In this document: piece after piece, positions 8,787 through 16,243 of the stretch
Numbering within the stretch: position 1 is the first letter of the stretch
Layout of the letters: the number at the start of each line of letters is the position of its first letter
Notes under the pieces: generated by a model
What the model was told of the DNA's origin: nothing
What the model saw: only the letters and a program-made list of their open reading frames with translations
The model's database searches: none
DNA from: Virgibacillus halodenitrificans JCM 12304
GTDB lineage: Bacteria; Bacillota; Bacilli; Bacillales; Amphibacillaceae
Assembly: GCF_001310895.1 (NCBI RefSeq)
Contig: NZ_BAZS01000013.1
Location: 1-64,000, forward strand
Length of the DNA stretch: 64,000 nucleotides
Direction of reading: 5' to 3'
Position numbers and translations under genes: made by a program

Positions 8787-8835
8787 TTGGAAGTTATATG
8801 CTTTATTTCTAGGAAATTATATGCTTTACGTCACA
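8787..8835 (-). repeat. Two inverted copies and probable element terminus
   Basis: Two copies in the opposite orientation start at 8787 and 8810 (23 bp apart); the second is TAGGAAATTATATGCTTTAC. Read from outside, the sequence ends TGTGACG followed at once by TAAAGCATATAATTTCC, which has the layout of a Tn7 end (TGTGGGCG followed by the first TnsB site). The terminus is therefore placed at 8835. A 5-bp target duplication would be GTGTT (8836-8840); its partner is not in the window. Confidence 0.65.
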
Positions 8836-9048
8836 GTGTTAAATGTTGTGTCGTACCAGTAAAGTTACCGTTCCATAACTTTATAAGTGCTAACATGAAA
8901 TCTGTCCACAATCCTAATAAATGATAATGTAAAAAATTCAAACAACCCCTTATACACATACTTCTTTTATGTTTAAGAGGGTTAAGGTAGTTTAGTATAG
9001 AAAGCTATATGTTTTTATAATATACTAAAGCACGTCAATAAGTCTCCA
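8836..9048. other. Flank of the element; gene-free
   Basis: No gene is seen. An imperfect hairpin at 8944-8983 (AACCCCTTA against TAAGAGGGTT) followed on the minus strand by a T run (complement of 8930-8936) could terminate the minus-strand homing endonuclease gene. A second dyad, TTTAGTATA (8991-8999) with TATACTAAA (9021-9029), has a 21-nt loop. No tRNA or glmS-type attachment gene is present. Confidence 0.4.
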
Positions 9049-9456
9049 TTATTGCAAAAAGAATTCTTCCTCAAATTTTTTCTTTTTTTCTAACATAACT
9101 TTTGTATACTTTCCATTTCGAACAGTTACTTTGTCATAATATTTCATTATCCATTGTGCTCTCTTTCTTTTCTTTTCAATCCTTAAATATGGACTAATTC
9201 TTTTTAACAGTGAAAATACTTCATATTTTTTTAAAATATAAAGAGTATAAGAGTTTTTATGTTTTGTAGGATGATAATTTTTCTTGCTATTAATGCGCCC
9301 TCCCGCTATTGACTGAATATAAATAAGTAATTCAAGATCGTTTGATGATATAGATATGCAGGGCCTTCGATGTTCTTTTGAATGATGTCTAGTAAGCGTA
9401 ATAGTTCCCTCTCCATCAATTATACCAGCTAAGTAGGCTGCTTCCCAATTTTCCAA
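9049..9456 (-). CDS. LAGLIDADG homing endonuclease, single motif
   Basis: The 135-residue protein carries one LAGLIDADG-type motif near its N-terminus (YLAGIIDGEGTITL, residues about 8-21), followed by the usual beta-alpha fold signatures (ISSNDLELLIYIQSIAGG) and a Lys-rich C-terminus. A single motif implies that it works as a homodimer on a near-palindromic DNA site. The start is TTG at 9456, with GGAGAGGAGG upstream on the minus strand. It is free-standing: no intron or intein features are seen in the neighbours. It lies about 210 bp outside the Tn7-like terminus and is transcribed towards it. Cleavage target unknown. Confidence 0.85.
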   Translation of the reverse strand: MENWEAAYLAGIIDGEGTITLTRHHSKEHRRPCISISSNDLELLIYIQSIAGGRINSKKNYHPTKHKNSYTLYILKKYEVFSLLKRISPYLRIEKKRKRAQWIMKYYDKVTVRNGKYTKVMLEKKKKFEEEFFLQ

Positions 9457-9476
9457 AGAAAATCCTCCTCTCCTTT

Positions 9477-9523
9477 AGAACATAAGTTCTTATTATTGTA
9501 TACCTTATTCTTCATATATACAA
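9477..9523 (-). promoter_or_regulatory. Promoter with LexA-like dyad for the homing endonuclease
   Basis: On the minus strand a -35 TTGTAT (complement of 9518-9523) and a -10 TACAAT (complement of 9495-9500) are 17 bp apart. Just downstream, over the expected start of transcription, is AGAACATAAGTTCT (9477-9490), with the GAAC-N4-GTTC core of Gram-positive LexA/DinR boxes. The outer bases are A/T rather than the usual C/G, so LexA binding is a hypothesis. Confidence 0.5.
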
Positions 9524-9604
9524 TAGATTCCTTAGTTATTTGTCTTGTAAACGATCAACCATGTTATAGTATAAATGAAGCTATAATAAGAAAGGGGAAT
9601 TTTT

Positions 9605-10663
9605 TTGACTACATATCCAAATATTACAGAAACAAAAAATTTAATAAAACAGTTAGTATCTATTCCGAGCCCAGCAGGTTATACCACACATGTCATTCAT
9701 TTTGTGGAAGATTACTTAAAAGAATTAGATGTGGAGACAAAACAAAATCGTAAAGGTGGACTTATCGCTACAATTCCAGGTGAAAATAAGCAGGAACATC
9801 GTATGCTTACTGCACATGTAGATACACTAGGAGCAATGGTAAAAGAAATTAAGTCAAATGGCCGCCTGCGTCTTGATTTGATTGGTGGGTTTAAGTTTAA
9901 TGCTATCGAAGGTGAATATTGCGAAATACATACGCCGGAAGGTAATACATTTACCGGCACTATTTTAATGCATCAAACCTCTGTACATGTTTATAAAAAT
10001 GCTGGTGAAGCTAAGCGTAATCAGGAAAACATGGAAGTGCGTATTGATGCAAAAGTGGAGAATGAGATAGATGTCAGAAAGCTTGGAATCGAAGTTGGAG
10101 ATTTTGTATCATTCGACCCTCGTGTTGAGTTAACAGACAATGGATTCATTAAATCACGTCATTTAGATGATAAAGCAAGTGTTGGGATTTTGCTTCAACT
10201 CATAAAGAGAATTAAAGAAGAAAAACTCACTCTACCTTATACTACTCATTTTCTGATATCAAATAATGAAGAGATTGGATATGGTGGGAATTCCAATATT
10301 CCACCAGAAACAGTAGAGTATCTCGCAGTAGATATGGGAGCAATGGGAGATGGTCAGACAACTGATGAATATACAGTATCGATCTGTGTAAAGGATTCCA
10401 GCGGACCATATCATCTAGGCTTACGCCGCAACTTAACGGAACTTGCTAAGCAAAACAATATTGGTTATAAATTGGATATTTATCCGTATTATGGGTCAGA
10501 TGCTTCAGCTGCAATCCGTGCAGGACATGACATTGTGCATGGTCTGATTGGACCTGGAATTGATTCCTCCCATGCGTATGAAAGAACACATGAGGATTCG
10601 TTAAAAAATACGGAAGAATTACTGTATCACTATGTCAAGTCACCAATGGTACAATATAATTAG
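9605..10663 (+). CDS. ytoP: M42 family metallopeptidase (glutamyl aminopeptidase/endoglucanase family)
   Basis: This 352-residue cytoplasmic protein matches the M42 aminopeptidases, which remove N-terminal residues from peptides with two divalent metals. Visible metal and catalytic motifs are AHVDTLG (His, Asp), HLDDKAS (bridging Asp), NNEEIGYGG (catalytic Glu and metal Glu), VDMGAMG (Asp) and SHAYERTH (His). The start is TTG at 9605 behind AAGAAAGGGGA. It resembles B. subtilis YtoP/YsdC; the exact orthologue is uncertain. It stands alone, convergent with the hemolysin III gene. Confidence 0.85.
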   Translation: MTTYPNITETKNLIKQLVSIPSPAGYTTHVIHFVEDYLKELDVETKQNRKGGLIATIPGENKQEHRMLTAHVDTLGAMVKEIKSNGRLRLDLIGGFKFNAIEGEYCEIHTPEGNTFTGTILMHQTSVHVYKNAGEAKRNQENMEVRIDAKVENEIDVRKLGIEVGDFVSFDPRVELTDNGFIKSRHLDDKASVGILLQLIKRIKEEKLTLPYTTHFLISNNEEIGYGGNSNIPPETVEYLAVDMGAMGDGQTTDEYTVSICVKDSSGPYHLGLRRNLTELAKQNNIGYKLDIYPYYGSDASAAIRAGHDIVHGLIGPGIDSSHAYERTHEDSLKNTEELLYHYVKSPMVQYN

Positions 10664-10679
10664 TTAGAAAGAAGCAATA

Positions 10680-10716
10680 TAAAACCGGACTCCTCAATGG
10701 GAGCCCGGTTTTTTTA
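10680..10716. terminator. Terminator between convergent genes
   Basis: The stem AAACCGG-CTCC / GGAG-CCGGTTT with one mismatch is flanked by an A run on one side and a T run (10708-10714) on the other, so it can serve both the M42 gene and the minus-strand hemolysin III gene. Confidence 0.8.
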
Positions 10717-11361
10717 TAGTACATACAAATAGACGCAGAGGAAATGAAACAGACTGCCTGCCAAGATAAATAAGTGGAAAATTTCATGAAAACCAAAATG
10801 CTTAAATGATAGAAACTCTGGTTTTAACCAATAAATTAAGCCACCGACAGTATAAATTATTCCTCCAATTATTAATAACATCATTCCATTTGTACCAATA
10901 ATTGGCGCAAGCGAAGAACTAAAGAAGACGACAATCCACCCCATAGCAATATAAAGTGCTGTGGATAACCATCTAGGAGCATGAAACCAGATTAATTTAA
11001 AAGTTACACCCAAGAGTGCAATGGCACTTATTATTGAAAATAGTACCCAACCAGTAATCCCATTTAGACTGATTAAACATAATGGAGTGTATGTTCCGGC
11101 AATCAGTACAAAAATCATGGAATGATCTACTCGTCTTAAGAAAGCAATTACATGATCTTTGGCAATAACCATATGGTAGGTTGCTGAAGCTGCGTATAAC
11201 AGTGTCATACTTATACCAAAAATAGTAACAGCAACAATAGAAATAATCGTACCTGTCTCTGTTGAAGCTTTCCATATCATTGCGACCAAGCCAATAATGG
11301 AGAGAATTGCTCCAAACAAATGTGTTAGTGAATTAATTGGTTCCCGGATAATATTGTTCAT
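10714..11361 (-). CDS. yplQ: Hemolysin III family (PAQR/TrhA) membrane protein
   Basis: The 215-residue protein has about seven hydrophobic segments and the family hallmarks: EPINSLTHLFGA at the N-terminus, ASATYHM, RVDHSMIFVLIAGTYTP, and a C-terminal GFHEIFHLFILAGSLFHF with the conserved histidines. The family is related to PAQR receptors; bacterial members (YplQ/TrhA) are linked to membrane fluidity and lipid homeostasis rather than proven haemolysis. It is monocistronic on the minus strand. Confidence 0.88.
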   Translation of the reverse strand: MNNIIREPINSLTHLFGAILSIIGLVAMIWKASTETGTIISIVAVTIFGISMTLLYAASATYHMVIAKDHVIAFLRRVDHSMIFVLIAGTYTPLCLISLNGITGWVLFSIISAIALLGVTFKLIWFHAPRWLSTALYIAMGWIVVFFSSSLAPIIGTNGMMLLIIGGIIYTVGGLIYWLKPEFLSFKHFGFHEIFHLFILAGSLFHFLCVYLYVL

Positions 11362-11499
11362 GTTATTAACACCTTCAATTCATCATGTAGTTTTAAAAAC
11401 TATATTACAATACTATACATATATTATCAAGTAGTCAAGGGTTTACACGTTACCAACCTTCTTCTATAATAGAACTAAAAATAATTGGAGTTAGTTATA

Positions 11500-12079
11500 A
11501 TGAAAAATTTACAAGAACTACTTAATGATATGCATCTAAATACGAATATGAAGATTGAAGAAATCCCTGATTTGGATTTATATATGGACCAGGTTATACA
11601 GTTATTTGAGAATAAATATGCATCTTCCAAAAGGTATGCGGAAGATAAGATTTTAACGAAAACGATGATTAATAATTATGCAAAAGGGCAGTTATTTTAT
11701 CCAATTAATAACAAAAAATATTCTAAAAACCAATTTGTTGTTAATTAGTTTGATCTATCAGATGAAAGGTACTTTAACCATTAATGATGTTAAGCAAACA
11801 TTACATTTGTTGAATTCTAAAATAACTGAGGAAGATTTTGACCTCCAACAGCTATATTCATCTTATTTAAAGTTAACGGAGGCAAATACAGAAACTTTTA
11901 AAAAGGATGTAGTTAACCATGAAGAAGAGGTTAATCAGTTGGTATCCAAGTTGCAGGATGGGCACGAAGATTATTTGAAGCAACTTCTATTAGTTGCTGT
12001 ATTTACAAATATGAGTAATTTTTATCGGCGAGCGGCGGAAAGAATTGTCGATGAAATTGGAAGAAAAGAAACAGAATAA
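11500..12079 (+). pseudogene. DUF1836 family protein, frameshifted
   Basis: Two overlapping frames together make one DUF1836 protein of about 192 residues. The first frame from ATG 11500 (GGAG at 11487) gives LDLYMDQVIQLFENKY and ILTKTMINNYAKGQL, then stops after KKYSKNQFVVN. The second frame continues with SLIYQMKGTLTINDVKQTL to the natural end at 12079. Removing one T from the TTT at 11734-11736 restores QLLLISLIYQMKG, the expected family sequence. DUF1836 proteins have a MerR-like helix-turn-helix N-terminus and unknown function. The stop precedes the LLM oxidoreductase by 17 bp, so they probably form one transcript. The frameshift could be real or a sequencing error. Confidence 0.8.
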
Positions 12080-12096
12080 AGAAGGAGAGACGTAAA

Positions 12097-13068
12097 TTGA
12101 AGTTAAGTATTCTTGATCAGGTACCCATATCAGAAGGAAGTTCTTCTCAGGAAGCTTTGAAGGAAACCGTAAAACTTGCAAAACTTGGGGATGAACTTGG
12201 GTATAAGCGGTACTGGATTGCTGAGCACCATGACATGAAAGGTCTTGGATGTCCTGCCCCCGACATAGTACTAAGCTTAATTGGGAGTCAGACAAATAAT
12301 ATCAGAATTGGTGCTGGAGCAGTATTGCTACCACATTATATGCCTTTCCACGTTGTAGAAAAGTATAATCTGCTAGCCACTTTGTATCCGAATCGTGTTG
12401 ATCTAGGAATTGGTCGTGCACCAGGCGGATCTGCAGAAGTAACAATGGCATTGTCTGCTAATTTTTTGGAAAATGTACGCAAGATGCCAGATTCAATTAA
12501 TGATTTGTTACACTTTTTGAATCATAGTTTTCCTAAGGACCACATGTTTTCAAAGGTTAATCCAACACCCTTGCCACCAGTCTCACCAGTTCCATGGTTG
12601 CTGGGAACAAGTGAGAAAAGTGCCATTCAAGCAGCTGAAAAAGGTCTTCCATATGCTTTTGGACATTTTATGGCAGATGGAGATGGCACTTCCATTATAA
12701 AGAAGTACAAACAAGGGAAGACAAGTAAAGAGGCACTTATCGCTGTGTCGGTTATTTGCGCTGAAACGAATGAAGAAGCCAGCATATTGGCAATGGATAG
12801 TAAACGATGGAAAATAGAACAGGCAAAAGGTGAAGGGAATGGTGTGCCTGACGGTAGGAAAACAGGACATTTAACAACTGAAGAAAAACGACAACTTGCT
12901 TCTTCGGACAGCAAATTGATTATCGGTGACCCTAAACAAGTAAGAAAGCAACTGGAAGAGTTACAAAGAGTTTACGAAGTGGATGAATTTATGATTCTTA
13001 CAATTACACATAATTATGAAGCAAGAAGAAGGTCTTATAAGTTACTGGCCAAAGAATTCGACCTATAA
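12097..13068 (+). CDS. LLM class flavin-dependent oxidoreductase (YwcH-like)
   Basis: The 323-residue protein matches the luciferase-like monooxygenase subfamily of B. subtilis YwcH/YceB. Visible signatures are the N-terminal SILDQVPISEG, RYWIAEHHDM, IRIGAGAVLLPHY, DLGIGRAPGGS and the C-terminal GDPKQVRKQLEEL. Members are TIM barrels that bind reduced FMN; the substrate is unknown. The start is TTG at 12097 with AAGGAGAG upstream. It shares a transcript with the DUF1836 gene. Confidence 0.85.
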   Translation: MKLSILDQVPISEGSSSQEALKETVKLAKLGDELGYKRYWIAEHHDMKGLGCPAPDIVLSLIGSQTNNIRIGAGAVLLPHYMPFHVVEKYNLLATLYPNRVDLGIGRAPGGSAEVTMALSANFLENVRKMPDSINDLLHFLNHSFPKDHMFSKVNPTPLPPVSPVPWLLGTSEKSAIQAAEKGLPYAFGHFMADGDGTSIIKKYKQGKTSKEALIAVSVICAETNEEASILAMDSKRWKIEQAKGEGNGVPDGRKTGHLTTEEKRQLASSDSKLIIGDPKQVRKQLEELQRVYEVDEFMILTITHNYEARRRSYKLLAKEFDL

Positions 13069-13126
13069 CGACAAAATTCTTCTTGAATAATTTTTTTTAG
13101 CATGGTAAGCTGAATAAAGAAAAATA

Positions 13127-13221
13127 CCTTTAAAGTAGTCCAGAGAGACTAAAAAGGGTCGGAAATGTACATAGTTATATAACTATGCCCTTTTGTCCTC
13201 TGTAGACAAAGGGCATTTTTT
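13127..13221 (+). promoter_or_regulatory. PyrR-type RNA attenuator upstream of the MFS transporter
   Basis: The leader has all three mutually exclusive parts of a pyr attenuator. The PyrR-binding hairpin (13127-13157) has lower stem CCTTT/AAAGG, an internal bulge, upper stem AGTC/GACT and the loop CAGAGA, matching the PyrR consensus GUCCNGNGAGRC. An antiterminator can form between AAAAAGGG (13151-13158) and CCCTTTT (13188-13194). A terminator (13185-13221) pairs ATGCCCTTTTGTC with GACAAAGGGCAT before a T run. High UMP-bound PyrR would favour termination, so the downstream transporter should be on when pyrimidines are low. Confidence 0.85.
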
Positions 13222-13260
13222 AATGTCTAAATCTGCGAAACATAAAGGTAATTATTTTCT

Positions 13261-13314
13261 CTTTTAAACTTGTCCTGTGAGACTTGAAAAGGGAATGGAT
13301 ACCTCATCCATTCT
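13261..13314 (+). promoter_or_regulatory. Second PyrR-like binding hairpin in the same leader
   Basis: A second motif, GTCCTGTGAGAC (13272-13283), has a GTC/GAC stem and the CNGNGA loop, with an outer CTTTT/AAAAG stem (13261-13265 with 13287-13291). A perfect 8-bp hairpin GAATGGAT/ATCCATTC (13294-13314) follows, but with no T run, so no second terminator is obvious. It may be a tandem regulatory site or a remnant. Confidence 0.6.
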
Positions 13315-13360
13315 TCAGAGCCTTACAAGAAACACATCAAAAACTGGAGGGTGGTACAAC

Positions 13361-14578
13361 ATGAAATATCGTAATAAAGCAGTAGTTGCATCAACAGCAG
13401 GTTTAACTTTAGAAGGAATGGACATTATGTTTATTTCTTTCGCTATGTCAATGATCATTACAAACTTTAATATCGACCTGGCAACAGGGGGTCTTATATC
13501 TTCCATTACAAATATAGGTATGCTTGCCGGAGGAGCAATTTTCGGTATACTTGCAGATAAATATGGTAGAGTAAGAGTTTTTACGTACACCATTATTTTA
13601 TTTGCTATAGGGACATTTTTGACTGGATTGGCAACAAGCATCGAACAAATTTACGTTTTTCGCTTTATAGCTGGACTGGGAGCTGGCGGTGAGTATGGAA
13701 TTGGAATGGCACTAGTAGCGGAGGCTTGGCCAAAAAATAAACAGGGTAGAGCATCTTCCTATGTAAGTATTGGCGCACAATATGGAGTTATACTAGCAGC
13801 TTTATTAAGTGCAATCATTCTTCCTACACTTGGATGGAGAGCGTTATTCTTTATTGGTATTTTACCTGTCATTTTTGCTTTTATAGTAAGACGCAACCTT
13901 GATGAATCTCCAGAATGGGTTGCTGCCCAAAAAGAAAAACAAAAGGATAAAACAAAAGAAGAAAAAGGAAAACTTATCCAATTGGTAAATAATCCAAGAA
14001 CAGCTTTTACTACGATAGCTTTAGCATTAATGGCAACAGTTCAGATTGCTGGTTATAATGGGTTAATGATTTGGCTGCCATCCATGCTTCAACAATCCCA
14101 AGGCTTATCAGTTTCCAGTTCAGCAATATGGACAATAAGCACCGCCGTAGGGATGATTCTGGGAATGCTTACGTTTGGTCAGTTCATGGATCGGTTTGGT
14201 ACCAAAACAGCATATGGTATCTTCCTCCTAGCATCAGCGGCAGCCGTATTTATTTATTCCTATGCACATGGGGCAGCAGCAGTACTTATTGGTGGGGCCA
14301 TTGTCGGTTTCTTCTCCAATGGAATGTTTGCTGGTTATGGAGCACTTATTAGTAACTATTATCCTATTCACATAAGAAGTACAGCAACGAATACCATTTT
14401 TAACTTTGGTCGCGCAGTCGGTGGTCTATCACCTATATTAGTTGGTTTTATTTTACAGCATTTTGATATGACAGTGGCAATGACATACCTTGCACTGTTA
14501 TACTGCATCTCATTCGTAGCCATGCTAAGCTTACAGCAGAAAAATAAAAAGAAAGAGCTTGAAATAAAGACTGCTTAA
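13361..14578 (+). CDS. MFS transporter, PyrR-controlled (candidate pyrimidine-precursor importer)
   Basis: The protein of about 405 residues has twelve hydrophobic segments and major facilitator signatures (GILADKYGRVRVF after helix 2, RFIAGLGAGGEYGIG in helix 4, GQFMDRFGTK in the second half). It resembles the aromatic acid:H+ symporter/sugar-acid type of MFS carriers. I start it at ATG 13361 behind GGAGGGTGG; the longer frame from 13277 would begin inside the PyrR-like hairpin and is unlikely. The PyrR leader places it in pyrimidine metabolism, so orotate or a similar anion is a plausible substrate. That is inference from regulation, not from substrate residues. Confidence 0.8.
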   Translation: MKYRNKAVVASTAGLTLEGMDIMFISFAMSMIITNFNIDLATGGLISSITNIGMLAGGAIFGILADKYGRVRVFTYTIILFAIGTFLTGLATSIEQIYVFRFIAGLGAGGEYGIGMALVAEAWPKNKQGRASSYVSIGAQYGVILAALLSAIILPTLGWRALFFIGILPVIFAFIVRRNLDESPEWVAAQKEKQKDKTKEEKGKLIQLVNNPRTAFTTIALALMATVQIAGYNGLMIWLPSMLQQSQGLSVSSSAIWTISTAVGMILGMLTFGQFMDRFGTKTAYGIFLLASAAAVFIYSYAHGAAAVLIGGAIVGFFSNGMFAGYGALISNYYPIHIRSTATNTIFNFGRAVGGLSPILVGFILQHFDMTVAMTYLALLYCISFVAMLSLQQKNKKKELEIKTA

Positions 14579-14584
14579 TAAAAA

Positions 14585-14622
14585 AAGAAAGACATAGTAG
14601 AGTAACCCCTCTGCTATGTCTT
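14585..14622 (+). terminator. Terminator after the MFS gene
   Basis: The stem AAAGACATAG-AGAG / CTCT-CTATGTCTTT with a short loop is followed by a T run at 14618-14624. Confidence 0.85.
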
Positions 14623-14690
14623 TTTACATAGAGAGCTCTTATAATAGTCCCAGTATGGATAGAAAGCGAAGTAAGTTTGTTTGCGAATGT

Positions 14691-14900
14691 CTCCGGCAGA
14701 TTATCTCTTTCTCCTGCCGATTAATTTGTTCTCCGGCGGATTATCTCCATCTGCTGCCGATTAATTTGTTCTCCGGCGGATAGTCTTGATCTCCTGCCGA
14801 TTAATTTGCTCTCCGGCGGATTATCTTCACCTGCTGCCGATTAGTTTGCTTTCCGGCGGATAGTCTTGCTCTGCTGCCGATTAGTTTGTTCTCCGGCATT
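14691..14900. repeat. 40-bp tandem repeat array, non-coding
   Basis: Units start at 14691, 14731, 14771, 14811, 14851 and (partial) 14891, exactly 40 bp apart. Each unit has two 20-bp halves: TCCGGCGGATTATCT-type and CTGCTGCCGATTAATTTG-type. CGGC(G/A)G in the first half can pair with CTGCCG in the second, so every unit can form a hairpin. A 40-bp period is not a multiple of three and stops occur, so it is not coding. The array lies in a 570-bp gap; the rest of the gap shows no gene. Confidence 0.85.
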
Positions 14901-15152
14901 ACCTCCGCTATGCTATTAATTGTTCTTACACTAGTTCGCATTTTCCTCCTACTGTATAGTAACTTAAATAAAATGATGTAACTGTTAAGCTTCATTATTT
15001 AAAGGGAGTCAGTTCTTTTTTTACCCCTATAACCCGAGCAAGTTTACATGCTATTACGCCTCAAGACCTAGTCAGAAATATTGCTTAGGTTCATTACCAA
15101 AAAATCCTCTTACCAATAAAATTAAATTATGATATTGAAAGGAGGCGTAAAG

Positions 15153-15506
15153 GTGAAAAAATTTCTATTGTTTGTAGCTGGTTTAATTGCATTGTTTGTT
15201 TTAATTGCAAATATTGGACCACTGATTTTGTTAGGATTGAGCATTTGGTTGTTGTATGTGGTATTTAAAAAATTTGTTAAAAGTGATTCTATTACCGGGA
15301 AAATTGGTTGGATCGTTTTAGGACTCGTCATTCTGAGTATCACTTTTTCGAACATATTTGCGGTTATTGGTGTGGCAGCAGCCTATATCCTCTATCTAAT
15401 CGTAAGTAATTGGAAAAAAGATGCAGACGACTCAGTTGTTAAGGTAATGGAAGATGACGACCCGTTTACTAATTTTGAACGTCAATGGGCAGATTTAAAC
15501 AATTAA
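15153..15506 (+). CDS. liaI: LiaI-like small membrane protein
   Basis: The 117-residue protein has three to four hydrophobic segments (residues about 3-40 and 55-90) and an acidic cytoplasmic C-terminus ending DPFTNFERQWADLNN. I start it at GTG 15153 because GGAGG (15141) is correctly spaced; ATG 15129 lies upstream of that site. It is the first gene of a lia-type operon, and in B. subtilis LiaI anchors the phage-shock protein LiaH at the membrane under cell-wall antibiotic stress. Sequence similarity to LiaI itself is not obvious by eye, so the role is inferred mostly from position. Confidence 0.7.
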   Translation: MKKFLLFVAGLIALFVLIANIGPLILLGLSIWLLYVVFKKFVKSDSITGKIGWIVLGLVILSITFSNIFAVIGVAAAYILYLIVSNWKKDADDSVVKVMEDDDPFTNFERQWADLNN

Positions 15507-15520
15507 AAGGAGAGATTATA

Positions 15521-16171
15521 ATGACTTCCATATTTACACGAATAAAAGATTCTATTACTACAGACCTTCATCACTTGATGGATCAAAAAGAACAAAAGAA
15601 CCCTATTGCGGCATTAAACCATTACTTAAGACAAAGTGAACAAGAAAAGGAAAAAGTAAGGAAATTGGTTGATCGTCAATATAAATTAAAGGAGGAATTC
15701 ACCAAAGAATATATTCAAGCAAAAGATATGGCAGAAAAGCGATTAAGACAAGCTAGCATTGCTGAAAAAGCAGAAGAACAACAAATGTATGAGTTTGCCA
15801 TTAAAGAGCATGAAGAATACCAATTGCGAGCAGATAGAATGAAAGCATCGTATGAAGAAGCAGCGAAGCAATTGGAAACATTGGAACAAAAATATGAAGA
15901 AATGAAACATAAATTAAAAGATATGCACTTACGACGCATGGAGTTAATGGGCCGAGAAAATATTGCAAAAGCAAATTATCAAATGAATAAAGTTGTCGAT
16001 TCTTCTGCAGAAAAGCCATACTCTAAATTTGCCGAGATGGAAGGGTATATTGAAGGCCTGGAGTATAAAGTAAATAGCGCGTATTACCGTACTACCTTTG
16101 ACAGCAAGATAGCTAAATTAGAAAAAGAAATGGAAGGCAAGATGGAAAAGGAAAAAGAATCTGTGGAGTAG
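15521..16171 (+). CDS. liaH: PspA/IM30 family protein LiaH
   Basis: The 216-residue, almost entirely charged and helical protein is a PspA/IM30 coiled coil. It begins SIFTRIKDSITTDLHHLMDQKEQKNP and continues as long heptad-rich helices (LEQKYEEMKHKLKDMHLRRMEL). Such proteins assemble into rings on the inner face of the membrane and protect it against envelope stress. ATG 15521 follows AAAGGAGAG and lies 14 bp after liaI. It is probably the most strongly induced product of the operon, as in B. subtilis. Confidence 0.87.
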   Translation: MTSIFTRIKDSITTDLHHLMDQKEQKNPIAALNHYLRQSEQEKEKVRKLVDRQYKLKEEFTKEYIQAKDMAEKRLRQASIAEKAEEQQMYEFAIKEHEEYQLRADRMKASYEEAAKQLETLEQKYEEMKHKLKDMHLRRMELMGRENIAKANYQMNKVVDSSAEKPYSKFAEMEGYIEGLEYKVNSAYYRTTFDSKIAKLEKEMEGKMEKEKESVE

Positions 16172-16191
16172 ATAGAAAAGATGATATACTT

Positions 16192-16221
16192 AAACAGGCG
16201 CAGGTATCTGTGCCTGTTTTA
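16192..16221 (+). terminator. Hairpin between liaH and liaF (attenuating terminator)
   Basis: A stem pairing AAACAGGC-CAG with CTG-GCCTGTTT (one mismatch, loop of a few bases) is followed by a short T tract. It should stop part of the transcripts after liaH while allowing some read-through into liaFSR, as known for the B. subtilis lia operon. Confidence 0.65.
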
Positions 16222-16243
16222 CTTAAATAAAGGAGGACGCTTG

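Noticed and set aside
1-9048. CRISPR-associated transposon with an array or cas genes
   Set aside because: No repeat-spacer array or cas-like protein is visible; both TniQ proteins are of the longer TnsD-like, DNA-binding type. Such genes could still lie left of the window.
8836-9048. tRNA or glmS-type attachment site next to the Tn7-like terminus
   Set aside because: No tRNA cloverleaf or glmS 3' end is present in this flank; the preferred target of this element remains unknown.
9496-9753. Plus-strand frame of 85 codons ahead of the M42 gene
   Set aside because: It overlaps the start of the well-supported M42 peptidase in another frame and has no ribosome binding site.
13277-13360. N-terminal extension of the MFS transporter
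   Set aside because: The extension starts inside the second PyrR-like hairpin; ATG 13361 has the proper ribosome binding site and begins the family sequence.
14691-14900. CRISPR array
   Set aside because: Units are contiguous 40-bp repeats without unique spacers, and each unit is itself two similar 20-bp halves.
14801-14995. Minus-strand frame of 64 codons
   Set aside because: It runs through the non-coding tandem repeat, has no ribosome binding site and a repeat-driven composition.
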